Assembly: GCF_028473645.1 (NCBI RefSeq)
Contig: NZ_CP097269.1
Span: 4,728,501 to 4,792,500, forward strand
DNA length: 64,000 bases
Origin: Acidovorax sp. GBBC 1281
GTDB lineage: Bacteria > Pseudomonadota > Gammaproteobacteria > Burkholderiales > Burkholderiaceae_C
Reading direction: 5' to 3'
This document shows, one piece after another, positions 39,083 to 47,023 of the stretch. Made by a program: the position numbers and the translations under genes. The first letter of the stretch is position 1; the number at the start of each line of letters is the position of its first letter. The notes under the pieces were generated by a model. It ran no database searches. It was not told where the DNA came from and saw nothing but the letters and a program-made list of their open reading frames with translations.

Positions 39083-39790
39083 TCATTTCAGCGCCCCGAA
39101 CACCTTGCGCAGGATGGCGCTGCCCGAGCCGACCGGGTCCTGGCGGATCTTCTTTTCCTCCTCGCCGATCATGAGGTAAAGGCCGTCCAGGGTCTTGCCC
39201 GTGACGTGCTGCGACAGGTTGGCATCTTCCTGCCGGATCAGGCCGAACCCCGCAGCCTTGCTGGCGAAGGCGTTGTACTGCTGCGTGAGCCCCACCTGCT
39301 CGATGGCGCGGTTCACCACGGGCAGGAAGCGCTCGCCCAGTGGCGCCCGGGTCCTGCGCGCGAAGAACTCGGTCACCGAGGTTTCGCCACCGGCCAGGAT
39401 GCCCTTGGCATCGGTCACGGTCATCGTCTGCACCGCGCCCACCAGCAGGTCACGGCCCATGGGCACGGCCTGCTCGGCCGCGCGGTTCATGGCGGTCACC
39501 AGTTCGTCGATGCGCCGGCCCTGGCCGAAGCGGCGCATCAGCTCCGCGGCTTTTTCCAGGCGCCCTGGCAGCGCGATGCGCACCTGCGGGTTGCCCAGAA
39601 AGCCGTCGGGCCGCCCGAGCAGGGAAACGGCGGCCTGCGCGCCCTGTGCCAGCGCGGCTTTCACGCCGCTGGCGGCATCGGCGCCGGACAGGTCGCCCAG
39701 CGACAACGCCAGCGCTTGGCCGCGGGCGGCCAACAGCCCCAGGGCCAGGGCCCCGGCGCCTGCGCGGTGGTGGAAGGTGCGACGCTGCAT
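39083..39790 (-). CDS. DUF4197 family exported protein
   Basis: A 235-aa protein from the ATG at 39790 (MQRRTFHHRAGAGALALGLLAARGQALA), which gives a signal peptide, possibly Tat-like because of the early double arginine. The DUF4197 core is recognised by SGVKAALAQGAQAAVSLLGRPDGFLGNPQVRIALP and TDAKGILAGGETSVTEFFARRTRAPL, with the conserved IGEEEKKIRQDPVGSGSAILRKVFG C-terminus. Function is unknown. A longer frame start at 39919 exists but would overlap the start of the divergent gene. The gene may be transcribed with the YchJ gene downstream. Confidence 0.85.
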   Translation of the reverse strand: MQRRTFHHRAGAGALALGLLAARGQALALSLGDLSGADAASGVKAALAQGAQAAVSLLGRPDGFLGNPQVRIALPGRLEKAAELMRRFGQGRRIDELVTAMNRAAEQAVPMGRDLLVGAVQTMTVTDAKGILAGGETSVTEFFARRTRAPLGERFLPVVNRAIEQVGLTQQYNAFASKAAGFGLIRQEDANLSQHVTGKTLDGLYLMIGEEEKKIRQDPVGSGSAILRKVFGALK

Positions 39791-39909
39791 GGCGGTCCTT
39801 TGCTGCAAAAACGGAAAGCAAGAAAGCGGCCCGGCTCGGGCCCGAGGGGCGCATTCTTGCAGATGGCACACTGCACCCCGCCCATGTCGGGCGCAACTGG
39901 AGAATGGCC

Positions 39910-40389
39910 ATGTTGGCAATGAGCGTGCCGTGGTGGGAATTCATCGTTCGCGGGGTGATCGTGTACCTCTTCCTGCTGGTCTTCCTGCGCCTGACCGGCA
40001 AGCGCCAGACCGGGCAGACCGCGCCGTTCGACCTGGTGCTGCTGCTGATCCTGTCGAACGCGGTGCAGAACTCGATGAACGCGGGCGACAACTCCCTGGT
40101 GGGCGGGCTCATCTCGGCCCTGACCCTCATCGCCTGCCATGTGCTGCTGGCCCAGTTGACCTTCCACTTCCCGCGCCTGGCGCACCTGGTGGACGGCAAG
40201 CCAGAGGTGCTGGTGCAGGGCGGCCAGGTGAACGCCGCGCTGATGCGCAAGGAACTGATCTCCACCGAGGACCTCGCCGCCGCGCTGCGCGCCGGGGGCA
40301 GCCTGCACCTGCACGAGGTGGAGCGGGCCACCATCGAGACCAACGGCCAGATCACCGTGGTGCTGCGCGAGCGGGGCACGGGATCATGA
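39910..40389 (+). CDS. YetF/DUF421-family membrane protein
   Basis: A 159-aa protein. The ATG at 39910 is chosen because GGAG lies 7 nt upstream; the ATG at 39904 is too close to that site. It has three hydrophobic spans (EFIVRGVIVYLFLLVFLRL, DLVLLLILSNAVQNSMN, LISALTLIACHVLLAQL) followed by a soluble domain with HLVDGKPEVLVQGGQVN, matching DUF421 proteins. The C-terminal domain ends RERGTGS. The family has been tied to envelope or stress functions in Bacillus, but the activity is unknown. It is divergent from the DUF4197 gene. A dispersed-repeat copy follows its stop codon. Confidence 0.88.
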   Translation: MLAMSVPWWEFIVRGVIVYLFLLVFLRLTGKRQTGQTAPFDLVLLLILSNAVQNSMNAGDNSLVGGLISALTLIACHVLLAQLTFHFPRLAHLVDGKPEVLVQGGQVNAALMRKELISTEDLAAALRAGGSLHLHEVERATIETNGQITVVLRERGTGS

Positions 40390-40390
40390 C

Positions 40391-40446
40391 AAAATAGGCC
40401 TCCAGCGCAATACCTTCTAGGGCATATAGCTACAAATTTAATAGCA
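40391..40446 (+). repeat. Dispersed CTAG-core repeat, copy 4, intergenic
   Basis: AAAATAGGCCTCCAGCGCAA, CTAGGGCATATAGCTA and AATTTAATAGCA make up this AT-rich 56-bp unit between the YetF-like and peptidase E genes. It is the cleanest copy in the window and the reference for the other four. Confidence 0.7.
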
Positions 40447-40521
40447 AATATGACCCAGATCATTGCCTCCTTCTTCGTTTCCCACCACTCCACACTTCTC
40501 TGGATCCCATCGGAACACCCC

Positions 40522-41244
40522 ATGAATCTTCTGCTCCTGAGCAACTCCAGCAGCGACGCAGGCTATCTCACCCATGCGCTGGACTGGGTCCGCGACTGGG
40601 CCGCGCTGCCCTCCGGTCCCGGCGGCGCGGACGCCGGCGAGGCGCTCTTCATTCCGTTCGCCGGCGTCACGCGCGGCTGGAACGACTACGAGGCCCTGGT
40701 GGCGCAGGCCCTGCGGCCGCTGGGCCTGAACATGCGGTCGGTGCACCACGCGGCCGATCCGCTGGCCGCCGTGCAGGGCGCGCGCCGCATCGTGGTGGGC
40801 GGAGGCAACACCTTCGCGCTGCTCGGCCACCTGCGCCGCCAGGGACTGCTGCCCGCGATCGCCGCCCGGGTGCGCGCCGGCGATGCGTCGTACCTGGGGT
40901 GGAGCGCGGGCTCCAACATCGCGTGCCCCACCATCCGCACCACCAACGACATGCCCATCACCGACCCCGGCGGCCTAGAGGCGATGGGCCTGGTGCCGTG
41001 GCAGATCAACGCGCACTACACCGAAGCGCATCCGCCCGGCCACCGCGGCGAAACGCGGCAGGAGCGCCTGCAGGAGTTCTGCGCGCTCAACCCCGACACC
41101 CCCGTGCTGGGCCTCCCCGAGGGCACGGGCGTGCGGGTGCGGGGCAGTGCGCGGACCCTGCTGGGCGATTCGCCCGCGCGGCTGTTCCATGGCGCGGCCA
41201 CGCCCCGGCTGCTGAACGCGGGGCCGCTGCCCGCTGACCTCTGA
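40522..41244 (+). CDS. pepE: Peptidase E (alpha-aspartyl dipeptidase)
   Basis: A 240-aa serine peptidase of family S51, which cleaves Asp-Xaa dipeptides in the cytoplasm. The start MNLLLLSNSSSDAGYLTHAL at 40522 is the standard beginning. The nucleophile motif GWSAGSNIACPTIRTTNDMP is at about residues 130-150, and INAHYTEAHPPGHRGETRQERL matches the conserved histidine region. GGGNTFALLGHLR gives the glycine-rich loop. Length matches E. coli PepE. It is monocistronic, with an AT-rich repeat upstream that might carry its promoter. Confidence 0.93.
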   Translation: MNLLLLSNSSSDAGYLTHALDWVRDWAALPSGPGGADAGEALFIPFAGVTRGWNDYEALVAQALRPLGLNMRSVHHAADPLAAVQGARRIVVGGGNTFALLGHLRRQGLLPAIAARVRAGDASYLGWSAGSNIACPTIRTTNDMPITDPGGLEAMGLVPWQINAHYTEAHPPGHRGETRQERLQEFCALNPDTPVLGLPEGTGVRVRGSARTLLGDSPARLFHGAATPRLLNAGPLPADL

Positions 41245-41295
41245 ACCAGCGGCTGCGTTCGCGCCGGGCGCCCAACCGGTGGGCCAGGCGGAGGG

Positions 41296-42963
41296 CTAAG
41301 AGACCTTGTGCGTGGTGCGTTCGCGGCCCATGTAGCTGTTTTGCGCAGTGAAGAGCGCCTGCATCTTCGGATCAGCCCATTGTTCGGGCTCGATGACCAG
41401 GCCCTGAGTCCTCAGCTGATCGACGTGCAGCCTGAGGCCCTGCAGGCGAGAGACCGTGGCATCGACCTCGTCGTCGCTCAGTTGGTTGTCCAGCATGGCG
41501 TGCAGATCATCGTCATCGAGGTCATCGAGCATGCTCGCCATCGCGGTATCGATCACGGGGGGCAGCGCCGTGCCATGGAACGGCAGCCGACGGAGCGGCC
41601 GGATATCGGACGGACTGATATCGGACGGACTGAGCAGGTCCTTGCCGAAGCACTGATCGTTGTCGATGCCCGTGACCTTGACGTCCCCGCTCGGTCCGAC
41701 GTCGATGAAGTAATTGTTGTCATGGCGATCGACCTGGCCCGTCAGGTGGTCCAGCAACTGCAGCTTGGTGACCTCCGCGAAGACCGCCGGATTTTTGAAC
41801 CAGTCTGCATCGGCGTTGCGCGCCTGCTTGCCAGGTGCGCGCTCCATGAGCAGGCCGAGATCGGGGTCCAACGGGCCCCGTCCGGTGTCGAGCAGTGCCA
41901 ACCGGGTGTCCGCGATCACATCGAGGCCGAGCTTCTTCGCGCAGGACAAGGTCGCGATGTTGCGGATTGCCGCTTGCGGATCGTCCATGGGAATGCCGGA
42001 AGCAATGCCCACCCAGCCTTTTTCCGTTGCCTTCAGCGGCTTGAAAACACTGTCTTGCGCAACGCCCTCGGCGTTCTCGATCTTGAGCGCAAAGACGGAA
42101 GCGAAGCTGCCCGACGTGAGGTGCGTGGGCTTTTCCAGCACCTTGGTGTCCGTGTAGGCCAGCTGGGTGTCGGGCGTGATCTTCAGGTTCAGCTGCCGGT
42201 AGAGATGATCGGCCGGGTCTGCCAATTGGCCCAGGACGTCCAGCAGCAAATCACGGTCTTCCTTCAAAACGTTCTGGCCCAAGGTCCCATCCTCGACCGC
42301 CATGCGGATTCTGTCCACCGCAACGCGGGCATCGAGCTGACCGGCTTTGGCCACTGCCATCGCATCGACACGCACCCGCGCCACGAACGCCTCTCTGCGC
42401 CGGCCCTCCATGGGCTTTGGTGGCCCATTCAGGCGCGCGCGCCATTTGTCGGCCATCGTGACTGGGGTTTCTCGGCCCGCTCGTTCCTTCAGCCGCTTCA
42501 TCGCCCGGCCGCCATGGGGCAAGGCCAAATGCAAGAGCTGGTTGCGTTCGGCTTTTTCTTGCTGCCGCGCCTGCTCGACCAGCGCACCCAATGTGGAACG
42601 GGGCACGGGGCGGGTGGCTGGCTCTGGCTGGATCTCGCTGCTGGAATGCCTCGAATGGATGGCGGGCGAGGACGGCGCCGTGACAAAAGGCGTCAGAGAA
42701 GGCGACACGGAAGGCGATGCCGCGCCGGCCGGGTCAGCGGCTGCGGGCGGTTTTTCAGCCGGGGCCTTGGGCAACGCACTGCGCAAGGGGGAAAGTTGCC
42801 CGGCCAGCCCCGAGGGCCGCGCAGGCGCGCCGCTCACCAACCCGGCAGGCCCCTGCAGCGCACCGCGGGAAGGCGAAACGGGTGTGGAGGGCACGGCGTC
42901 GAGGTCGACGCGCGGCGCACCGGGGCTGGAACCCCGGGTGATACGGAACGGGCTTTCTGGCAA
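41296..42963 (-). CDS. Kinase-fold effector candidate, paralog D
   Basis: A 555-aa member of the four-copy family, starting at TTG 42963 behind GAGAGAG. An in-frame TTG at 42981 is also possible, but 42963 aligns one codon after the ATG of paralog A. Residues 1-120 are Ser/Pro/Ala-rich with the shared LSPLRSALP motif. A helical region (about 125-250, MKRLKERAG) precedes a kinase-like core: loop TSGSFASVFAL (near 285), lysine 308 in SVFKPLK, DRHDNN (412-417) and IDND (434-436). DRHxxN plus IDxD resembles PI3/4-kinase catalytic motifs. An acidic stretch (DDLDDDDLHAM) follows. A PIP box lies 81 nt upstream. I infer a type III secreted kinase-like protein; whether the target is lipid or protein is unknown. 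Confidence 0.78.
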   Translation of the reverse strand: MPESPFRITRGSSPGAPRVDLDAVPSTPVSPSRGALQGPAGLVSGAPARPSGLAGQLSPLRSALPKAPAEKPPAAADPAGAASPSVSPSLTPFVTAPSSPAIHSRHSSSEIQPEPATRPVPRSTLGALVEQARQQEKAERNQLLHLALPHGGRAMKRLKERAGRETPVTMADKWRARLNGPPKPMEGRRREAFVARVRVDAMAVAKAGQLDARVAVDRIRMAVEDGTLGQNVLKEDRDLLLDVLGQLADPADHLYRQLNLKITPDTQLAYTDTKVLEKPTHLTSGSFASVFALKIENAEGVAQDSVFKPLKATEKGWVGIASGIPMDDPQAAIRNIATLSCAKKLGLDVIADTRLALLDTGRGPLDPDLGLLMERAPGKQARNADADWFKNPAVFAEVTKLQLLDHLTGQVDRHDNNYFIDVGPSGDVKVTGIDNDQCFGKDLLSPSDISPSDIRPLRRLPFHGTALPPVIDTAMASMLDDLDDDDLHAMLDNQLSDDEVDATVSRLQGLRLHVDQLRTQGLVIEPEQWADPKMQALFTAQNSYMGRERTTHKVS

Positions 42964-43043
42964 GGCGACTCTCTCTGCCAATTCAAATCACAGGATGGCA
43001 CCAGGCAGTGTGCGGGTGAGCAGGCGCTGAAGGCCGGCGGGTG

Positions 43044-43068
43044 GCGAAGCGCCAGACCAACTGCCGAA
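43044..43068 (-). promoter_or_regulatory. PIP box of paralog D
   Basis: Minus strand TTCGG-N15-TTCGC matches TTCGB-N15-TTCGB. A -10-like CACACT lies at 43007-43012, 31 nt downstream. The start codon is 81 nt from the box. Confidence 0.78.
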
Positions 43069-43086
43069 GAAGGCAACGCCGAGGGA

Positions 43087-43719
43087 CTAGGCCGTCTGCC
43101 CCTGCGGATTCGACCCACCAGCCAACGCCCGGCCAGCGATCACCGCCTCAAACTCCTGAAGCACGGCCGCTCTCATGCCGCCCGCCGGGTTCCAGGGTGT
43201 CTCGGCAGCGCTCTGCTCCACACCCACCCAGCGCCAGCCCGCGTGGTCGAAACGGCTTGCCGCCACATGGAGCCGCGTGCCCGGCGGTATCTTGCCGGCC
43301 GACTCGGCCCGTTGCAGTTGCGACTGCACGGCCACGGCCCACTCGAACATTTCCGTGATCCGCGCGCGCGCGGGCTCGGGCTCCAGATAGGCCCCACCCC
43401 AGGGGAGCTTGATGAAAAGTGCAATGCCCTTTTGGACGAGGTAGAAATGCACCGCCCAACTGTTGGTGCCGTGGCCGTCGAAACCCACCACGGCGTAATC
43501 CGCCACATCGGGCTGTGTTTCGACTTCGTCGAGGAAGTGATGCAAGTCGTAGGGGGTGGACGCCACTGGGCGTGTGGCGAACCACGCTGCGCCTTGCTGC
43601 GTCATCGACGCCAGCAACAGTGCGGGGACCGGAGGAAACGGCAGTCCTTCGTCAGCGAAGAGGGTCAGGGCTGAGGACGCGCCAGTATCGCGTTCGGCTT
43701 CGTTGGCAGAGAGGTTCAT
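43087..43719 (-). CDS. Hypothetical protein in the effector island
   Basis: A 210-aa protein (MNLSANEAERDTGASSALTLF) of no family I can name. It has no signal peptide or membrane span. Notable segments are LHHFLDEVETQPDVADYAVVGFDGHGTNSWAVHFYLV (about residues 62-98), which looks like an alpha/beta strand-turn core, and ALFIKLPWGGAYLEPE. It follows the broken paralog C by 16 nt on the same strand and has no PIP box of its own, so it is probably transcribed from that PIP box. A chaperone-like or effector-modulating role is possible by position, but I see no proof. It is compact, acidic and predicted to be soluble. Confidence 0.65.
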   Translation of the reverse strand: MNLSANEAERDTGASSALTLFADEGLPFPPVPALLLASMTQQGAAWFATRPVASTPYDLHHFLDEVETQPDVADYAVVGFDGHGTNSWAVHFYLVQKGIALFIKLPWGGAYLEPEPARARITEMFEWAVAVQSQLQRAESAGKIPPGTRLHVAASRFDHAGWRWVGVEQSAAETPWNPAGGMRAAVLQEFEAVIAGRALAGGSNPQGQTA

Positions 43720-43735
43720 GTGGGTCGTTCAATGT

Positions 43736-45083
43736 CTATGGTTGGCTGGCAACCCAGGCAAGTTCGCGATCGCGGCCCAGGTAGCTGTTTTCCGGGGTGA
43801 AGAGTTCCTGGATGTCGGAACGGCTCCATTCGTGCGGCGCGATGACGCGCCCCGCCTCGCGCAATTCGACCATGTGACGCCTCGGTACCGCTGGATGGCG
43901 GCATCGACCTCGGCATCGTTCAGCTTGTCTTCCAGGATCGAAACAATGCCTTCTTCCGTGAGGGCAAGGACTGCGCTTTCCATGTCCGTGTCCACCACAG
44001 GGGGGAGCGCCGTACCGCGGAGCCCCAGGCGCGACGGATCGATCACGACGCCTTTCGGGTTGGTCCGCGGCGCTTTAGCGCCGGCTGGATCAGTCAGTGC
44101 TGCGCCGAAGCTGGTGTCGTTATCGATGCCCATGACCTTGGCCCGGCCATCGGAGGCGAGCTCGACAAAATAGTTTTTGTCGTAGCGATCCGCCTCCCCC
44201 GTCAGATAGTCAAGCAACTGGAGCTTCGTCACTTCCGCGCACACGGAGCCCTCCTTGAACACTTCCGCATCGACCTCTTCAGCCGGCTTACCACGGGCGC
44301 GTTCCATGATCAGCCCCAAGGCAGGGTTGAACGGGTCATCTCCGATGGCGATCAACGCCACGCGCGTGTCGGTGACCACATGAAAACCGATCATCTTCGC
44401 GTAGGCGACGGTTGCGAGGTTGCGCATCGCCGTCTGCGGATCTTCTCTCGATATGCCCGCCAGTCTGGCAGCCGCACTCCACTCCTCCACGCTGGGCACT
44501 TCGGGGTTCAGCGGCTTGAAAACGGCATCCAGTTCAGAGCCATCGGTGTTCTCAAGCTTGACTGCGTAAACCTTGTTGATTTTCCCCGCCTCCAACTCCA
44601 CAGGCGCCTCCAGCACCTGCGCGTTGGTGAACGCGGGCATGGTGTCGTCCGTCATTTTCAGGTTCAGCCGCGTGTACAACCGGTCGATGGCCAAGTCGTC
44701 CAGCACTTGCGTCAGCAATTCAAGGTCGCTCTTCAACATGCCTTGGCCAAGTATCCCCTCTTCCAAAGCCTCGGCCATCTTGTCGACCGCCACCAAAGGA
44801 TCGACCCCACCAGCCATGGCCATCGCCCACAGGTCGTCACGCACCAGCGCCTCGAACGCTGTTTTCCGGGGGCCTTCCATCGGTTTGGGGGTTCCATGGC
44901 GGATCAAAAGCAACCTGTCGGCCAAAGTGGCCGGGTGCTCCCTGGCCGCGCGCGCCTTCAATCGTTTCATGGCCTGACCGCCACCGGAGTATGCGGCGTA
45001 CGCGCGGGAGGCACGCCGCCAGACTCGACGCGCGGCGCATTGGGCACGGAACTGCGAGCGGTCCGAAACAGGTGATCCAGCAA
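43736..45083 (-). pseudogene. Degenerate kinase-fold effector, paralog C
   Basis: This copy is broken in at least two places. From TTG 45083 the frame reads MLDHLFRTARSSVPNAPRVES, matching paralog D (FRITRGSSPGAPRVDL), but after about 36 codons it meets a stop near 44970: an internal deletion of roughly 125 codons has joined the N-terminus out of frame to the MKRLKARAA region. A second frameshift near 43880 (after RYRGV) puts the true C-terminus (TPENSYLGRDREL, ending at 43736) in another frame. The kinase-like core between them is intact except that DRHxxN is DRYDKN. An N-truncated 413-aa product from ATG 44970 could be made but would lack the putative secretion signal and native C-terminus. 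The PIP box is still perfect. Confidence 0.82.
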
Positions 45084-45160
45084 AACGACTCTCTCTCTGC
45101 CGTCAAAGGGAACGGTGCAAATGAGTGTGTCGGCCAAGGACACCGGACGAACCCATTGCA

Positions 45161-45185
45161 GCGAAGCACGGGGTCGGCACGCGAA
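45161..45185 (-). promoter_or_regulatory. PIP box of paralog C
   Basis: Minus strand TTCGC-N15-TTCGC, perfect. The -10-like CACACT is at 45124-45129, 31 nt downstream. It probably also drives the hypothetical gene at 43087-43719. Confidence 0.8.
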
Positions 45186-45218
45186 ATGTCATGACCTTCC
45201 GCCGCAGAGCCCCGTGGC

Positions 45219-46859
45219 TCAAGCGCCTGCCACTCGTTGAAGATCGCGTGCCAGGTAGCTGTTCTGAGGGGTCATGAGCGCCTGCACCTGCGGCGTCTCC
45301 CAATCTTTCGGATCGATGACCAAGTTCTGCTCCCGCAACTGAACGATGTGCGCTTTCAAGCCTCGGTACCGCTGAAGCGCGGCGGCAATTTCCGCGGTGT
45401 TCAATTTGTTGCCGAGCATGGAATGGATGTCGTCCTCCGTCATCGCCTCAATAGCGCGCTCCATGTCGGTATCCACCACTGGAGGCAGCCCGACTCCCTC
45501 CAAGAGCCTGTGCTGCGAGTCATCGGCGTATCGGGCATCGGCGGGAGCGGTCAACTTCTCGCCAAAGCACTGGTCATTGTCGATGCCCATGACCGTGGGC
45601 CGATCGTCCGCGTCGATATGGATGAAGTAATTGAAACCATGGCGGTCACCCTCCCCCGTCAGGTGGTCGAGCAGCTGGAGCTTGGTCACTTCCGCGCGAA
45701 CATCTGCCCGGGCCAAAACGTTCGCAGGCGTGCGCTCGGCCGGTTCGCCCGGGGCCAGCTCCATGAGCAGGCCCACGGAGGGATCAAACGGTTTTTTCTC
45801 GACGTCGATCAGTGCCACGCGGGTATCCGGGATCACATGAAACCCGAGCTTCCTGGCGTAATCGACGGTGGCGAGATTGCGCATCACGGTCTGAGGGTCA
45901 GATCTCGGAATGCCGGTCGCCCAACCGGCATAAGACCAATCCTCCCTCGGAATCGGCTTGAAGAGGGCATTCAGCACCGCGCCGTCGGTTTCCTTGAGCT
46001 TGACTTCATAGACGTGGGTGGATTTTCCAGCGCCGAACGGTTTAGGCACTTGCAGAAGGTCTGCATCAGTAAAGGCAGGCTTGGTGTCGTCTGTCATTGC
46101 CAAATTCCACCGCCGGTAGAGACCTTCCAAGGACAGGTCACCCAATATTTCCAGCAAAAGCGCTCGATCCCTTTTGAGGATGCCTTGGCCGAAGATGCCT
46201 TCGCCGAGCGCCTCGGTCAATTGGTCGACCGCAGCCCTGGGTGCGATCTGGCCAGTGGATGCCAGCGCCCGCAGATCAGCGCGCACCAACGTTTCGAAAG
46301 CCGACCTGCGCTGGTCCTTCATGGTTTTTGGCATTCCGGTCTGGACCGAATGCCATATCTGGGCCGCCGTCTTCGGGTGCTTTCTGACTGCGCGCTCCTT
46401 GAGCCGTTTCATGGCCTGTCCCCCGTCGGGCAGCGCCGAATGCACCAGTTGCTCCAGTGCGGCACGCCGTTGCTGACGGTCTTGCTCGGCCTTTTCGGCT
46501 TGCTCGATTTTTTCCTGCCGAAGCTCCTGCTTCAACAGTTCGCCCAGTCTCGGACGGCCAACCTTCCGCGATGGCGGAGCCGCATCCGGCCCTTGCGATG
46601 GATTGGCGCCAGAAGACAACTCTTGAATCTCACTTTGCAGTCGAATGCTGGGCTGCCTGTTCAGGGAGGGCAACGGGCTGCGAAGGGGTGAGAGTTGCTC
46701 CAACGATCCTTGAGGCCGTTTGGGCGCATGCCGGAGTCCAGCAGGACTTTCCGAAGCGAGGGGCGAAGGCGTCTCAGGAGGCTTCGGTACCTCGGCGGAG
46801 GTGCGAGGCTTATTGTGTATAAGGCCTCGGGCAAGCCGGGAAGCGATATCCGACAACAT
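45219..46859 (-). CDS. Kinase-fold effector candidate, paralog B
   Basis: A 546-aa member of the family, from ATG 46859 (MLSDIASRLARGLIHNK) behind AGAAAGAAAGCC; an ATG 33 nt upstream in frame lies ahead of the conserved leader and is rejected. The first 30 residues differ from paralogs A and D, while the LSPLRSPLP motif (near residue 56) and all later parts are shared. Residues 100-150 are a strongly charged helix (KQELRQEKIEQAEKAEQ). Kinase-like landmarks: FGAGKSTHVYEVKL (275-288), lysine 301 in LFKPI, DRHGFN (405-410), IDND (427-429). The PIP box is 75 nt upstream, the same distance as in paralog A. No signal peptide. Inferred type III effector with kinase-like activity; untested. Confidence 0.8.
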   Translation of the reverse strand: MLSDIASRLARGLIHNKPRTSAEVPKPPETPSPLASESPAGLRHAPKRPQGSLEQLSPLRSPLPSLNRQPSIRLQSEIQELSSGANPSQGPDAAPPSRKVGRPRLGELLKQELRQEKIEQAEKAEQDRQQRRAALEQLVHSALPDGGQAMKRLKERAVRKHPKTAAQIWHSVQTGMPKTMKDQRRSAFETLVRADLRALASTGQIAPRAAVDQLTEALGEGIFGQGILKRDRALLLEILGDLSLEGLYRRWNLAMTDDTKPAFTDADLLQVPKPFGAGKSTHVYEVKLKETDGAVLNALFKPIPREDWSYAGWATGIPRSDPQTVMRNLATVDYARKLGFHVIPDTRVALIDVEKKPFDPSVGLLMELAPGEPAERTPANVLARADVRAEVTKLQLLDHLTGEGDRHGFNYFIHIDADDRPTVMGIDNDQCFGEKLTAPADARYADDSQHRLLEGVGLPPVVDTDMERAIEAMTEDDIHSMLGNKLNTAEIAAALQRYRGLKAHIVQLREQNLVIDPKDWETPQVQALMTPQNSYLARDLQRVAGA

Positions 46860-46933
46860 GGCTTTCTTTCTGCCGCCAGAATGGTTCGGCACGCGCGACT
46901 ATGCCGGACAACAACGCTGGCCTGCACGCCACT

Positions 46934-46958
46934 GCGAAGCCCACGGCCGAAAGGCGAA
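46934..46958 (-). promoter_or_regulatory. PIP box of paralog B
   Basis: Minus strand TTCGC-N15-TTCGC, perfect. The -10-like CATAGT lies at 46898-46903, 30 nt downstream, and the ATG is 75 nt from the box. Confidence 0.82.
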
Positions 46959-47023
46959 AAAACGAAGAGCGATTGGCAATGAGACACTGGCAATTCGATC
47001 GCCATGCATTGGCGATCAATGCC

